DNA of 64,000 nt from Tritrichomonas musculus (Eukaryota > Parabasalia > Tritrichomonadida > Tritrichomonadidae): contig JAPFFF010000003.1 in NCBI GenBank assembly GCA_039105265.1, positions 7,874,001 to 7,938,000 of the forward strand, read 5' to 3'. This document shows positions 27,536 through 36,337 of this stretch, one piece after another; the first letter of the stretch is position 1, and each line of letters begins with the position of its first letter. The notes beneath the pieces were generated by a model, which saw only the letters and a list, made by a program, of their open reading frames with translations, made no database searches and was not told where the DNA came from. The position numbers were made by a program, and so were the translations under genes.

Positions 27536-28861
27536 TTAAATGTAAAGCATCTTCTTAAATGGTAATAATTGCATTTCAATGACAAATGATTCATTGTTTG
27601 GTACCAGAACAGGAATATTATTATGACGCCCTGAATTGAATTCTACCCAAAATCTTTGATCTGTTGAGTTTAGCTTGAAGTACTTGATTGGGTAAAAGTC
27701 TATTTGACTATTGCCTAAATAATATTTATTTGACTGCTCAGCTAATGAAGAGTATATTGAACACGAATGTCTATCCCAAACATTTTTAAACTTTATTTCC
27801 CTCATCCATTTCCCTTCATATCTAATAATATTCCCATCTTTATCCTTGACAGGTTTTTCAGGATCCATATAATCCCATGGGTTATTATTAAAATCTTCAT
27901 AACCTATATTGAATACATCATTAAAATCATATCGTCGATATGGTGAAAGATCATCTTTTGGTCTTACTCTAAAACTTATTGATAGGTCAACATAATAGTT
28001 TTTATATTTACTGCCTTGAAGTATCTCTCCATTAGTTGGTGAATAGAATATTTCTGTAAAATGATTCTCCAAATAATTATAATAACCATCTGTTTGTACA
28101 TCTCTTTGTCTTAGTCCTTCTTTTTCCTCAATAAATGTAGGTTTCTGTTCACTTAGCTTGATTTCTTCTCTTATTTTTTCCATTTCTTTTTGAACACTGC
28201 GTCTGAGGTTTATATTCATTTTATCTTCTTCATTCTTTTTATCTAATTCTTCTTGTAGCTTAGCTTTCACTTTTTCATCTTTCTCATTAAATATTTGATT
28301 TGTGAGGTCTTCTATTACTTTTTGCAAATCTTGATATTCAGTAACTAAATTAGAATATTTTGTGCTTAATTTTAGTTCTTGGTTATCTAAATTAAAATTG
28401 TGTTCTTTATTGATTATATCCGCACCAATATTAAACTCTGCAAATTTTGCCTCAATAGCAGCTCTCATATCATTCCATATTTCTCGTAAATCATTTTCTC
28501 TATTTAGCCAAGAATTTATATTTATGAATACCTCACTCTTTTGTTCATCTTCAAGATGGTAAAATAATTGTTCATATGAAAATTGGGGATTATCATGTTT
28601 AAGTTTATCAAATTCGTTTCGTCTATATTTTCTAACTCCAAGCGTGAATTCTATTTTTCTACTTCTAGCCAACATAAAAATTCTTCTCACGCCTACAATT
28701 GATTCCCCTCTATTTGAAGTACACCATTCTTGAGGAAAATTAAAGTAATATCGATTTGGTTTACTTATATCTCGTTCCCCATCTTCTAAAAAATATACAT
28801 ATTCAATTGGTATAGGTGTTGGTTCTTCTGCCGGATTAAGTGTTGGATACATTTTAATCAT
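27536..28861 (-). CDS. Polinton protein of about 441 residues, coiled-coil plus beta-rich end, possible minor virion protein
   Basis: The open frame begins upstream in the TIR with a TTG. The first ATGs are at 28859-28861 and 28850-28852; MYPTLNPAEEPTPIPIEYVY is the likely start. The N-terminal part is beta-rich (NRYYFNFPQEWCTSNRGES). The middle is a long coiled coil (LVTEYQDLQKVIEDLTNQIF, then KLQEELDKKNEEDKM). The C-terminal part is again beta-rich, ending VPNNESFVIEMQLLPFKKML. As the outermost gene of the right arm beside the integrase it may be an early or a virion gene. A penton or minor capsid role is possible but not shown. Confidence 0.5.
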   Translation of the reverse strand: MIKMYPTLNPAEEPTPIPIEYVYFLEDGERDISKPNRYYFNFPQEWCTSNRGESIVGVRRIFMLARSRKIEFTLGVRKYRRNEFDKLKHDNPQFSYEQLFYHLEDEQKSEVFININSWLNRENDLREIWNDMRAAIEAKFAEFNIGADIINKEHNFNLDNQELKLSTKYSNLVTEYQDLQKVIEDLTNQIFNEKDEKVKAKLQEELDKKNEEDKMNINLRRSVQKEMEKIREEIKLSEQKPTFIEEKEGLRQRDVQTDGYYNYLENHFTEIFYSPTNGEILQGSKYKNYYVDLSISFRVRPKDDLSPYRRYDFNDVFNIGYEDFNNNPWDYMDPEKPVKDKDGNIIRYEGKWMREIKFKNVWDRHSCSIYSSLAEQSNKYYLGNSQIDFYPIKYFKLNSTDQRFWVEFNSGRHNNIPVLVPNNESFVIEMQLLPFKKMLYI

Positions 28862-28881
28862 AATAAAATACCTATATCTCA

Positions 28882-29548
28882 ATATTTTTTCGGGTGTAGA
28901 ATTCAAAAACTACTCCATGCCTTGGAAATGACATTGGTGGAATAGTGAAAGTAGAGGGTGTGTACTTACGATAGGTTTTCAGAGGGTATTTGGCAAACAA
29001 AATAATACTAACACTTTTTACTCAAATATCTTATGGTGCTCATCAAACTTTCTATATCGTGGTGCATCTTTTTCTCTTTCCCTATCATAATCATTATTGT
29101 ATTTCAAAACAGCTGCACGTCTAAATTTAGCATATCTAAAACCACTAAATTTGTTTCTTTCGTCCAAAACCTCAATTATAACATATCCATTAGAATCACA
29201 TGTCCTGATGTCTTTAAAGGAATCATAAACTTGTTGGGTTTCACGAGAAGTATAAATAGGATTTCTTAGAGTAAACTGTTTATATTGGGTCATAATCTTT
29301 AAATCTGATGGTATGGTCATTTGTATAGTGTTGTATAAAAAATTAATAGAAATATTGAAAAACGGCAATGTACTTGAACTTGAGGGACGGGGGTGGGAAA
29401 TTAGCTAATGTAGATAGGGTATACTTACGATAGGTTTTTCAGTAGGTATTTGGCCGGAAGCTGAGGCCCAAGCGAGGGTGTACCTGAGCTTGGTGGCGAA
29501 GCGTGTAGGCGGTGGTGAAGTATGAGACACCGCCTATACTTAACTACT
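28882..29548. repeat. Polinton terminal inverted repeat, right
   Basis: The 667-bp complement of the left TIR, ending ACTTAACTACT, then CCAAG. It lacks a 22-bp stretch present near the inner end of the left copy. It carries the second copy of the small inward-reading gene and of the two bracketing direct repeats. Confidence 0.93.
29018..29320 (-). CDS. Small protein encoded inside the right TIR (100 residues), unknown
   Basis: Same protein as the 6278-6580 gene, reading inward from the right end; the ATG at 29318-29320 is the likely start. The two copies appear identical in sequence. Whether identity reflects recent insertion or copying between TIRs during replication cannot be told from this window. 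Confidence 0.55.
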   Translation of the reverse strand: MTIPSDLKIMTQYKQFTLRNPIYTSRETQQVYDSFKDIRTCDSNGYVIIEVLDERNKFSGFRYAKFRRAAVLKYNNDYDREREKDAPRYRKFDEHHKIFE

Positions 29549-29553
29549 CCAAG
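29549..29553. repeat. Target site duplication CCAAG, right copy
   Basis: Directly follows the right TIR end; matches 6045-6049. Confidence 0.8.
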
Positions 29554-30484
29554 TAATTGAATTGGTCCAGCCTTTTTGACTGTGGTCTGTTTGGAAAGTA
29601 ACATTTGTATCATTTTGATTTTTGTCAATTGAAATATGATGATTTTCTCCAAACCAATGATTTTCAACCACCTGGCTTTTTCCTTTAGCAATTAATACCA
29701 AAGGAAAAACAACACCATCAGAAGAAATCGTCCCAAGATAAGTAAATCCTTCTTTGGAATCTCCATCAACATTAATAATAACATCACTGGAGCCTTTAAA
29801 GGCCCAGGTGTACATTCCATCAGGCGTCGTTCTGAAGAACGATTCGTCTGTGTTAACGATATGCGTTTTTTTCCCATTTTTAAATACATATCTGCATCTT
29901 TGAAGGAACAAATTAATAGTCTCTTTTGCTGCTGAAGGCCTTCTTTCAGGATGTGAACGACGTCTTGAATAATTTAAGAGTTTTTTCAATTTGGTGATGT
30001 AGTGATCAGAAGCGTTAAATTGCAGATTTGGTTGAGGATGATATGATAAGTGATTGTAGTATATACGAGCAATCTCTTTTATCAATAGATTTGTGACTGG
30101 AACATTCTGTGATTCACAAATGGAATCAATTATTTCAATTAGCTCCTCATGCTGTTTTTGAGTAAAGACGTTTGATATATTTGGATCTTTTGAATGATCT
30201 GGTACCCAGTTTGGATCATCCAATAGATTCTTTTGCCAATCATATAAAGAAGATTTTGACACTCCAAAAAGCTGATTTATTTTCTTGAAATATTTTCGTG
30301 CTGCTTTGAATTTCAATAGATTCCAAATTCCACATTCTTTGAGAGCATCAACTATTGACATGTTGTCATTGTGTTTCCGACATTTATGAAAAGTTGGTAT
30401 TTTTTCAATCTTTCTCTTCATTTTTTCATCAAAATCTGGTTCTTCTAATAAATCTTTTTGTGATAAAGGCTTCCTTTTGGCCAT
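29549..30484 (-). pseudogene. pogo-like DDE transposase, N-terminal half (split by the Polinton)
   Basis: The first ATG is at 30482-30484 (MAKRKPLSQKDLLEEPDFDE); an upstream TTG frame with Lys-Asn repeats is probably not translated. The N-terminal region has a helix-turn-helix look (YFKKINQLFGVSKSSLYDWQ) and a second DNA-binding-like part (VPVTNLLIKEIARIYY), as in CENP-B/pogo proteins. The catalytic core opens with HIVNTDESFFRTTPDGMYTW, the first Asp, then VDGDSKEGFTYLGTISSDGV. The rest of the core lies at 5197-6049 beyond the Polinton. Before the insertion the gene appears to have been continuous here. It is a plain DNA transposon gene, now disabled. Confidence 0.85.
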
Positions 30485-31606
30485 TTTGCTTTTATTTTTA
30501 TTTTTGTTTTTGTTTTTGGCTTTCAATGTCAAAAAACCGATAATAGAAATTCAATGTGCTTATATAATTTTTTGAGAAAACAATTTATATTTTTTATTAT
30601 TATTTATTATTATTATTTTTATTTATATTACATCCTGTAAAAGAAGAATATATAAAATGAAATAATAAATTAGATCATCAAAAAAGTTAATACTTTTATT
30701 AAAATAAGTTTATTTGGCCTTATTGATCGTCTTCTATCAAAAATTGAATTATCGGTGAATTTTTTTCAATAATATCTCAATTTTTTCTAAAACTGACGAT
30801 CAGAGAGGCCAAAAAAAATTGTCGAAATATCGTTCAGTAACGGGTATACGAAAAAATCGACGGTTTTTCGTATAAGAAACCGTTTTTATTCACCATATTG
30901 AAGGCCAAAAAAAAAGCGGTATACGAAAAAATTGAAAGGTTTTCGTATAAAAATTCATTCAATTTTGAGCTTTTTTGAGATTTTTTTAATCGTTAGACGA
31001 TAATATTTAACTGAAATTTTAATGATCGTGATTTATATATTTTTCAATTATTTATGATCGAAAAAAATATTTTCTAAACGTTAAAATTTAATTAAAAAAG
31101 TTACTTTTAAACGATTAAAAAATTATTAAAAAAATTAGCAAAAAACTATGTTTTTTAAAAGTATTTTTCATTTTCCACGATAAGACAAACTATAATTGAG
31201 AGGTCTGTTTCGTTTAAATTTATGCTGTAGATATAGATTCTTTGGAAGAAAAGAATGAAAAAATATTTGATCTTCTCAGGAACTATTAACAATCGTCTTT
31301 CTGGAAAAGATATTAAAGAAATTGAAGTAGATTTATGCATTATGCATGCAGAGAATGCGATTTTGAGTTAATTAAAATTTACATGTATCAAACTATCTTA
31401 AATGATTCAAAAGATCATACACTCAAAATTGACCAAACAAGCAAAACAGCATCATTAATCAAGTTAAATTGGGAGCAGGTCCATTAACATCGCAATAAAA
31501 AAAAAAAAAAAAAAATTATAAAAGCACAAAAAAAAAATTTTAATAATAAAAAAGACGTTAATTAAATTAGTCAACATATATAAAAAAAAGAAAAAATAAA
31601 CCGTCT
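30485..31606. other. Non-coding: 5' side of the DDE transposon and spacer
   Basis: Contains repeated GGCC-plus-A-run motifs (at 30716, 30807 and 30902), two of them followed by GTATACGAAAAAAT and an inverted TTTTCGTATA. This gives a tandem, hairpin-rich block at about 30805-30955 partly matching 3338-3412. The rest, 30960-31606, is AT-rich with a long A run near 31500 and no supportable gene. Confidence 0.55.
30789..30955. repeat. Possible subterminal repeats of the pogo-like transposon, right side
   Basis: Two units share GGCCAAAAAAAA and GTATACGAAAAAAT, each followed by a TTTTCGTATA arm that can pair with it. The stretch 30789-30846 is the imperfect complement of the left-side block at 3350-3412. 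Clustered subterminal repeats are common transposase-binding sites in DNA transposons; that reading is inferred. Confidence 0.45.
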
Positions 31607-33037
31607 TTAAATGTCGTCGTTAACATCAAGATGATCATTAGAACTGTCAACTATTTCTTGGTTCTTCTGGTTGAGGATTGCTATTTCTTTCTTTGCCAAA
31701 GCGAGCTCCAGTTTTAGCAGTGCAATTTGTCTTTCCTTGTCCTTCAGAGGGTCACTTTTATTCACTGGAGAAGCAGCCTCTTCTTCCTCTTCATTTAAAC
31801 GGTCATCAACGGTTATTTCCTCGTTTGTGTCGATTGACACGTCGAACACCTCGGTCAATGTTTCATCGTTAACTTCCTCTTCTTCAACGATAGCGTCAAG
31901 GCTTGACTTTTTGGCACTTTTTGTGAAATCTCTTGACCTCACAAATTCTTCAATTTTCATGTTCGGACAATTGGCCGGTACTTCCGTGTCAACGAGAACA
32001 AACGAGGTACAGCAGCCTGCAAAACAAAAAGTGGCATTTCCAGTAACCGCCGCCTCGACTGGTGGATAAACGTACTCCCTGCTTGGACCTGAGAGCAGCA
32101 TCAGTTCGCCGTAATAATTCTTTCCGCAGACGATCACTTTCCCCTCAATTGTCAGAAAAAGTGAGTGCGAGCATCCAGCAAAAGCCTTCTGAATTTTGAA
32201 CTTTTTGAGAGAGTCTATTGGAATAAATTGGTTGGCACTTTTCACGTCTTTCTTAAGTCCAAGTTGGCAGCAGTCATTGGGTCCCCGACCCAAAACTCGA
32301 CCGTCACAAGTAACCGCAAAACAGTGGAAAAAAGTGCCTGAAACATCGGTGAATTTGAGCCCTTTGAGTTCGCTCACTTCCATGAATTTTCGTTGGCCTG
32401 GGTTGATCAAAGAGTATTCAAAAAGTTTGCCACCAGCACTTAGAGCAAGAACAAATTCATCACAACAGGCAACTTTGACTGCCCTATCGTTGTCTGATAG
32501 TGAAATCGGTTCAATTGCAACTTTGGGCGAGGAAAGGACTGATTTGGTGATGATAAGAATGGAACCTTCGGTATCAATAACAGCTGCGGTTTCTTTGCCG
32601 CCATAGAGCTTTTTTGGTATGCGACCAGATATGTTCAGAAAAAGAGGAACTTTGTAACGGTACATGTAGACTAGCTTGGAGTGGTTGGGGCTTCGTTCAT
32701 CGGCTACTTGGTAAAGGGTGTAATATTCGCCACATACTGCTGAGAGAAATTTGTATCGATGTTCGCTTTTGTTGCCAATATATACTTTTGTATCTTTTAA
32801 TAAGGTTTTCTTGGGAATCGAAACACTGATTTGCCCAAAACAGTTGCTTCCTACTGCATAGGCATCGCCATCTTCTGTGATCCAAATTGAATTATCCCAA
32901 TATGAGGAAAAGGATAATAACGATGAAATATTGAGATGAGATTTGCATGGAGGACTGTTAATAGGTGATCCATTGGCGTTTTTATTGTTCGCTTGTTCGC
33001 CAAGTTGAAATAAAGAGTTATATCCACAAACTAACAT
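31607..33037 (-). CDS. RCC1-like repeat protein with C-terminal coiled coil (476 residues)
   Basis: RCC1-type blades run through residues 1-355: MLVCGYNSLFQLGEQANNKN, WITEDGDAYAVGSNCFGQIS, AVCGEYYTLYQVADE, VTCDGRVLGRGPNDCCQLGL, AGCSHSLFLTIEGKVIVCGK. An acidic linker (EEEEVNDETLTE-like) and a coiled coil (LLKLELALAKKEIAILNQKN) follow. The RCC1-like domain is the same type as in the three RCC1-kinase genes at 46998, 51082 and 61728, closest in opening to the 51082 protein, but no kinase domain follows here. RCC1-like propellers bind proteins or chromatin and sometimes act as exchange factors; none of that can be seen directly. ATG at 33035-33037. The gene is richer in G and C than its flanks. 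Confidence 0.8.
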   Translation of the reverse strand: MLVCGYNSLFQLGEQANNKNANGSPINSPPCKSHLNISSLLSFSSYWDNSIWITEDGDAYAVGSNCFGQISVSIPKKTLLKDTKVYIGNKSEHRYKFLSAVCGEYYTLYQVADERSPNHSKLVYMYRYKVPLFLNISGRIPKKLYGGKETAAVIDTEGSILIITKSVLSSPKVAIEPISLSDNDRAVKVACCDEFVLALSAGGKLFEYSLINPGQRKFMEVSELKGLKFTDVSGTFFHCFAVTCDGRVLGRGPNDCCQLGLKKDVKSANQFIPIDSLKKFKIQKAFAGCSHSLFLTIEGKVIVCGKNYYGELMLLSGPSREYVYPPVEAAVTGNATFCFAGCCTSFVLVDTEVPANCPNMKIEEFVRSRDFTKSAKKSSLDAIVEEEEVNDETLTEVFDVSIDTNEEITVDDRLNEEEEEAASPVNKSDPLKDKERQIALLKLELALAKKEIAILNQKNQEIVDSSNDHLDVNDDI

Positions 33038-33288
33038 TCCTCCAAAATTTTATCTATTTCATTGAATTTCTGAATGTTCACAAAAAAATTGAAATAACTA
33101 TTGTCAATTTTTTAAAATAAAATTGTTAGAAAAACAAAAACTGTTTTAGTTTTTTTAAAATGGCTAAAAACTAAAATAAATTTTAAAAATAATATATTTT
33201 TTCAAAAGAAAAAAATAACGCATGAAAATAAAATAATTTATTGAAATAAAAACAAACAAAATGGCCAATCAGACCAGTGGAAAAAGCT

Positions 33289-33371
33289 AAAAAGATACTA
33301 CAAAGCAACTTATAATATTAACTATAATTTGCTGATAAAAGATACTACAAAACAACTTATAATATTATATA
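33289..33371. repeat. Short direct repeat in a 430-bp spacer
   Basis: AAAGATACTACAAAGCAACT with TATAATATTA at about 33290 recurs at about 33338 with one change. The remaining spacer between 33038 and 33467 is AT-rich with nothing else recognised. Confidence 0.7.
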
Positions 33372-33467
33372 ATATTTTACAAGTGAAAGTAAACGCCCAA
33401 AAATTGTAATATAAAAATATAATTTTATTAAGGAAAAACAAAAAAATAATGATAAAATAAAAATAAA

Positions 33468-35150
33468 TTAGTGTTTCATAACAGGATTATCTATATCATT
33501 CAGAACCTCTTTATACTTCTTTGTGTTCCGCAGGCATATATTGCAAGCGCATTTCTTTGTCATATTATAATGATCACCGTAAAAGATAGAAATTTCCTCA
33601 CCCTTGTAAATTTTTCTCTTTGAGAAGATTCCAATTATGCAATTTTCAATCAAAGAAGAGAAGATGTTTATTGCGATTGCATTTGGCTGTGTGAAAGGAG
33701 TCTCTGTTTCTGTAGGAGTCTCGTGAGTTTGGTTGATGAACCTTCCAATGTTGCATTTGTGAAGGGCGTGGTATTCAAGGATGTCGCCTTGGTCGCCAAA
33801 CTCAACAGCGAAATAATAAACGGCGTCATTGTTCCCGAATTCTCTTGATTGTCCAGCGGTTCTTGTTTCTCCGGCGTATGTGGTGATTAGAGTCCCTGGT
33901 TCAATGTCTTCGGTGGCAACAACGCCCCATCCTTTGTCAGGGGAGTAAAAAAGCATCAAATGGGGAAATTGTGGCTGACTTGTGAAGCAAAAAGGGCAGT
34001 TACGATTACATTTACAAAGATTGTTGCATTCGACAACAATCATGAGACCTTCTTCCGTCTGTAAACTATTCAAATCTTGGGCTCGGATACGACTGGTGTC
34101 GGGATCAGCCCAAAGTGCTGTATAATTAGTAATCTCTGGGTAATCGCGCGCTAGTAAGTTTTTGAAGGCGGCTTCGTAATCATCGCTAAAACGTGGACAA
34201 AAATGTTGTAGATCGTGAGAATCTTCGCGTGATAATTGATCATCTGTAATTTCATTGATTTTGGTATCTATCCACTCAACTTCGGCACCTATGCCTTGTT
34301 CCGATAATGTAGGAGGATGTTGACCGTTAAATCGATTTGTCCATGGAAATTTTACTTGGCCTTTACCATTTGTAATGTCATCGCCATACGCAATTGAAAA
34401 TGGTTCACACGTAACACGAACCCAAAATCCACCATCTAATGTGGGAAAACGGGTAATGTAGTTGGTAAGTGTAAGACCTGAATCAAAAGATATTGGAAAT
34501 ACTTTTGGCGGCTCACGTTGAGCATGGGAAAAGGATTTATGTAGATCTGTGGTTACTTCTTCAAAGGATTCTAATTTATCACTTCTTGGAAAATCACTCT
34601 TTCTAGTAATTAAATGACTAATAATTGATGGAAAGGTGACGGTTTCATTGATGGCTAGAATAATTAAATATGGTGAAATACAACAAGGTCCTTCACCTGG
34701 TTGACTATAAAGGCGATATGGGCATCGAAAATTCACTTTATTGATATTGGTGAGTGTAACTTTGTCAAATTGTAATAATTCCGAGCAGCGTCCTGTAATC
34801 ATGCAAAAAACTGTAAGTAAATATGGATCTAATGGAGTATCTTCTTCTAAATTGAGCAATTTTTGAATTAAAATTAAAAGTCCTTTCTCTTCTGGTAAAT
34901 AATCATTTGATGGCAGGCAACATAATGTACGATTTCGATAAAAATAAGGATCAAGCCAAGCTGATTTTAAAAAAAACACAAGTTCAGATAAATTTGGGTT
35001 ATTTGATATTTCTGGATCTTCACTTAAATATGGGCCAATATCAAAAAAAGGATCTGGAAAAGTGTCACATTTTGTCTTTTCTTCTTCGTTCATTTCATCT
35101 GTAACCTCATCATAATCATCATACTCCATAAAACCATCAAAATCATTCAT
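33468..35150 (-). CDS. SET-domain protein, likely lysine methyltransferase (560 residues)
   Basis: The C-terminal 190 residues form a SET domain. A pre-SET-like cysteine cluster, CNNLCKCNRNCPFC, is near residue 375. KGWGVVATEDIEPGTLITTY is near 403. GRFINQTHE with PNA is near 468, the place of the usual RFINHS..PN. GEEISIFYGDHYN is near 517. A post-SET-like CACNICLRN follows. The pattern fits the SUV39/SET family that methylates histone or other lysines with S-adenosylmethionine; the substrate cannot be inferred. The N-terminal 370 residues have no domain I recognise and open with an acidic stretch. Relatives usually have His after RFIN, here Gln. The start is the ATG at 35148-35150, with an initiator-like motif just upstream. 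Confidence 0.85.
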   Translation of the reverse strand: MNDFDGFMEYDDYDEVTDEMNEEEKTKCDTFPDPFFDIGPYLSEDPEISNNPNLSELVFFLKSAWLDPYFYRNRTLCCLPSNDYLPEEKGLLILIQKLLNLEEDTPLDPYLLTVFCMITGRCSELLQFDKVTLTNINKVNFRCPYRLYSQPGEGPCCISPYLIILAINETVTFPSIISHLITRKSDFPRSDKLESFEEVTTDLHKSFSHAQREPPKVFPISFDSGLTLTNYITRFPTLDGGFWVRVTCEPFSIAYGDDITNGKGQVKFPWTNRFNGQHPPTLSEQGIGAEVEWIDTKINEITDDQLSREDSHDLQHFCPRFSDDYEAAFKNLLARDYPEITNYTALWADPDTSRIRAQDLNSLQTEEGLMIVVECNNLCKCNRNCPFCFTSQPQFPHLMLFYSPDKGWGVVATEDIEPGTLITTYAGETRTAGQSREFGNNDAVYYFAVEFGDQGDILEYHALHKCNIGRFINQTHETPTETETPFTQPNAIAINIFSSLIENCIIGIFSKRKIYKGEEISIFYGDHYNMTKKCACNICLRNTKKYKEVLNDIDNPVMKH

Positions 35151-35155
35151 TTTAT

Positions 35156-35163
35156 AAAATTGA
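35156..35163 (-). promoter_or_regulatory. Initiator-like element of the SET gene
   Basis: TCAATTTT on the minus strand, with the presumed +1 A about 11 bases from the ATG. The same TCAATTTT stands at the same distance before the Nudix gene (36245-36252). Confidence 0.45.
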
Positions 35164-35509
35164 GATTCAATGGATATGTGGCCTCTTAAATTCTAAGAGG
35201 GATATGTTTGATTTATCTTGATAAATATTTTAATTATTTTGACAATCACTTTTCATTTTACATATTTAATAAAATTACATTATTTTCTTATAAAATAAAA
35301 GTTTTTAATAAATGAGAATAAAGAATTTGATATTTTGATCTTATTATAAATACTTATTAATATCAATAAAAGTAATTAAAGGTGGGTATTCAGTAAAATT
35401 ATAACCCCATCCCGTATAAAAAGTATATATTTCCAAAAATTAAAAAGAAATAGTTTGAAGAATATAGTCGAAATGTAGCAAATTTTTTCATAAAAAGTTT
35501 CATAACGAA

Positions 35510-35581
35510 GTCCCACTAGTATAATGGTTAGAATAGATCCTTGACACGGATCAGACTGCGGTTCGATTCCGCAGTGGGACA
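35510..35581 (+). tRNA. tRNA-Val, anticodon GAC
   Basis: A full cloverleaf can be drawn. Acceptor arms GTCCCAC and GTGGGAC pair perfectly. The D arm opens TAGTATAATGGTTAGAAT. The anticodon stem GATCC/GGATC carries loop TTGACAC with anticodon GAC. The T stem TGCGG/CCGCA has loop TTCGATT. The discriminator base is A. The B box GGTTCGATTCC is intact. No intron. Most eukaryotes read this valine box with an A34 (inosine) tRNA, so G34 is unusual if the call is right. Confidence 0.9.
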
Positions 35582-35589
35582 TTTTTTTT
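35582..35589 (+). terminator. RNA polymerase III terminator
   Basis: Eight T residues start directly after the discriminator base of the tRNA. Confidence 0.85.
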
Positions 35590-35688
35590 CGCCTGAAAAA
35601 GATTATTTAATTACAATATGCAAAATTATTATTACTTAATGTAATAATTAAAAAAACAAACTTAAAATGAAGTTTGATTATTATATAG

Positions 35689-36240
35689 TTAACATTTTTT
35701 ATTGTCTAATTCTTTATCGCAAATTTGAAACAAAATTTCGTATTCTTCATCGTGTAAAAGCAAATCTGGCTGTTTGTTTTTAACCATTTCTTTAAATTTA
35801 TTATAAGGAACAAACATTATTTCTGAAATTTCTTCTTCTTGAAATTTTAATTCGTCAATTGTTTTATTTGTATGTAAAATAAACATATCAGCAAACTCTC
35901 GATTAATATATGTTTCAGAATATTTTGTGCTTTTTTTAATTGTGGTAATGAATTTAAAATCGCTTGGAGTAGCATCAATTCCAAGTTCTTCTTTAAGTTC
36001 CCGAATACCTCCTGAAATAGAATCATCTCCAGCGCTTAAATGGCCTCCACATGATATATCAAGTTTATTTGGATTACTATCTTTATCTTGGCTCCTTCTT
36101 TGAAGCAAAACTTCGCCATTATTATTAAAAACCCATATATGAACTGTCCTGTGCCAATCACCATCTCTATGAACTTCATTTCTTAATTTTGTTATGCCTA
36201 TTTTTTCACCCTTTTCATTTAAAACATCAAAATACTCCAT
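35689..36240 (-). CDS. Nudix hydrolase (183 residues)
   Basis: The start is set at ATG 36238-36240 (MEYFDVLNEKGEKIGITKLR), since the frame further upstream has no ATG. The Nudix box runs GHLSAGDDSISGGIRELKEE then LGI, with the REL.EE.G core present and Asp where the first Glu of the consensus usually stands. Before it are HRTVHIWVFNNNGEVLLQRR and KLDISCGG, as in the IPP-isomerase-like Nudix branch (the YfcD type of bacteria). These enzymes cleave nucleoside diphosphates linked to another group, or isomerise isopentenyl diphosphate; which one applies here is unknown. The protein is compact, with no signal or membrane segment. An initiator-like motif stands 10 bases upstream. Confidence 0.88.
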   Translation of the reverse strand: MEYFDVLNEKGEKIGITKLRNEVHRDGDWHRTVHIWVFNNNGEVLLQRRSQDKDSNPNKLDISCGGHLSAGDDSISGGIRELKEELGIDATPSDFKFITTIKKSTKYSETYINREFADMFILHTNKTIDELKFQEEEISEIMFVPYNKFKEMVKNKQPDLLLHDEEYEILFQICDKELDNKKC

Positions 36241-36244
36241 TATT

Positions 36245-36252
36245 AAAATTGA
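36245..36252 (-). promoter_or_regulatory. Initiator-like element of the Nudix gene
   Basis: TCAATTTT on the minus strand with the presumed +1 A ten bases before the ATG at 36240, consistent with the very short 5' UTRs of trichomonads. Confidence 0.5.
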
Positions 36253-36337
36253 AGGTGTGCCATTTTGCACTATTATAAATAAAGTATATATTTTCCAAAA
36301 ACGGTTTAATTAAAAAAAAGGAATTTTACATCCTTCA

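Larger units (their letters stand above)
6050..29548. mobile_element. Polinton/Maverick element, 23.5 kb, nearly whole
   Basis: A self-synthesising DNA element related to double-jelly-roll capsid viruses. It ends in long TIRs beginning AG and ending CT, with a 5-bp CCAAG duplication. Inside are the family hallmarks: protein-primed DNA polymerase B (13767-16918), rve integrase (26439-27524), FtsK/HerA-type packaging ATPase (24932-25789) and a probable major capsid protein (22192-23766). Most of the genes from 19 to 29 kb point leftward, those from 12.7 to 18.9 kb mostly rightward, and a giant leftward gene fills the left arm. I did not recognise an adenovirus-type maturation protease. About one break is visible overall. 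The near-identical TIRs and clean target duplication point to a recent insertion, into a pogo-like transposase gene. Confidence 0.95.

Noticed and set aside
31155-31380. Possible ankyrin-like coding relic near 31.2 kb
   Set aside because: Short readings such as KIFDLLRNY appear but no consistent repeat pattern in any frame.
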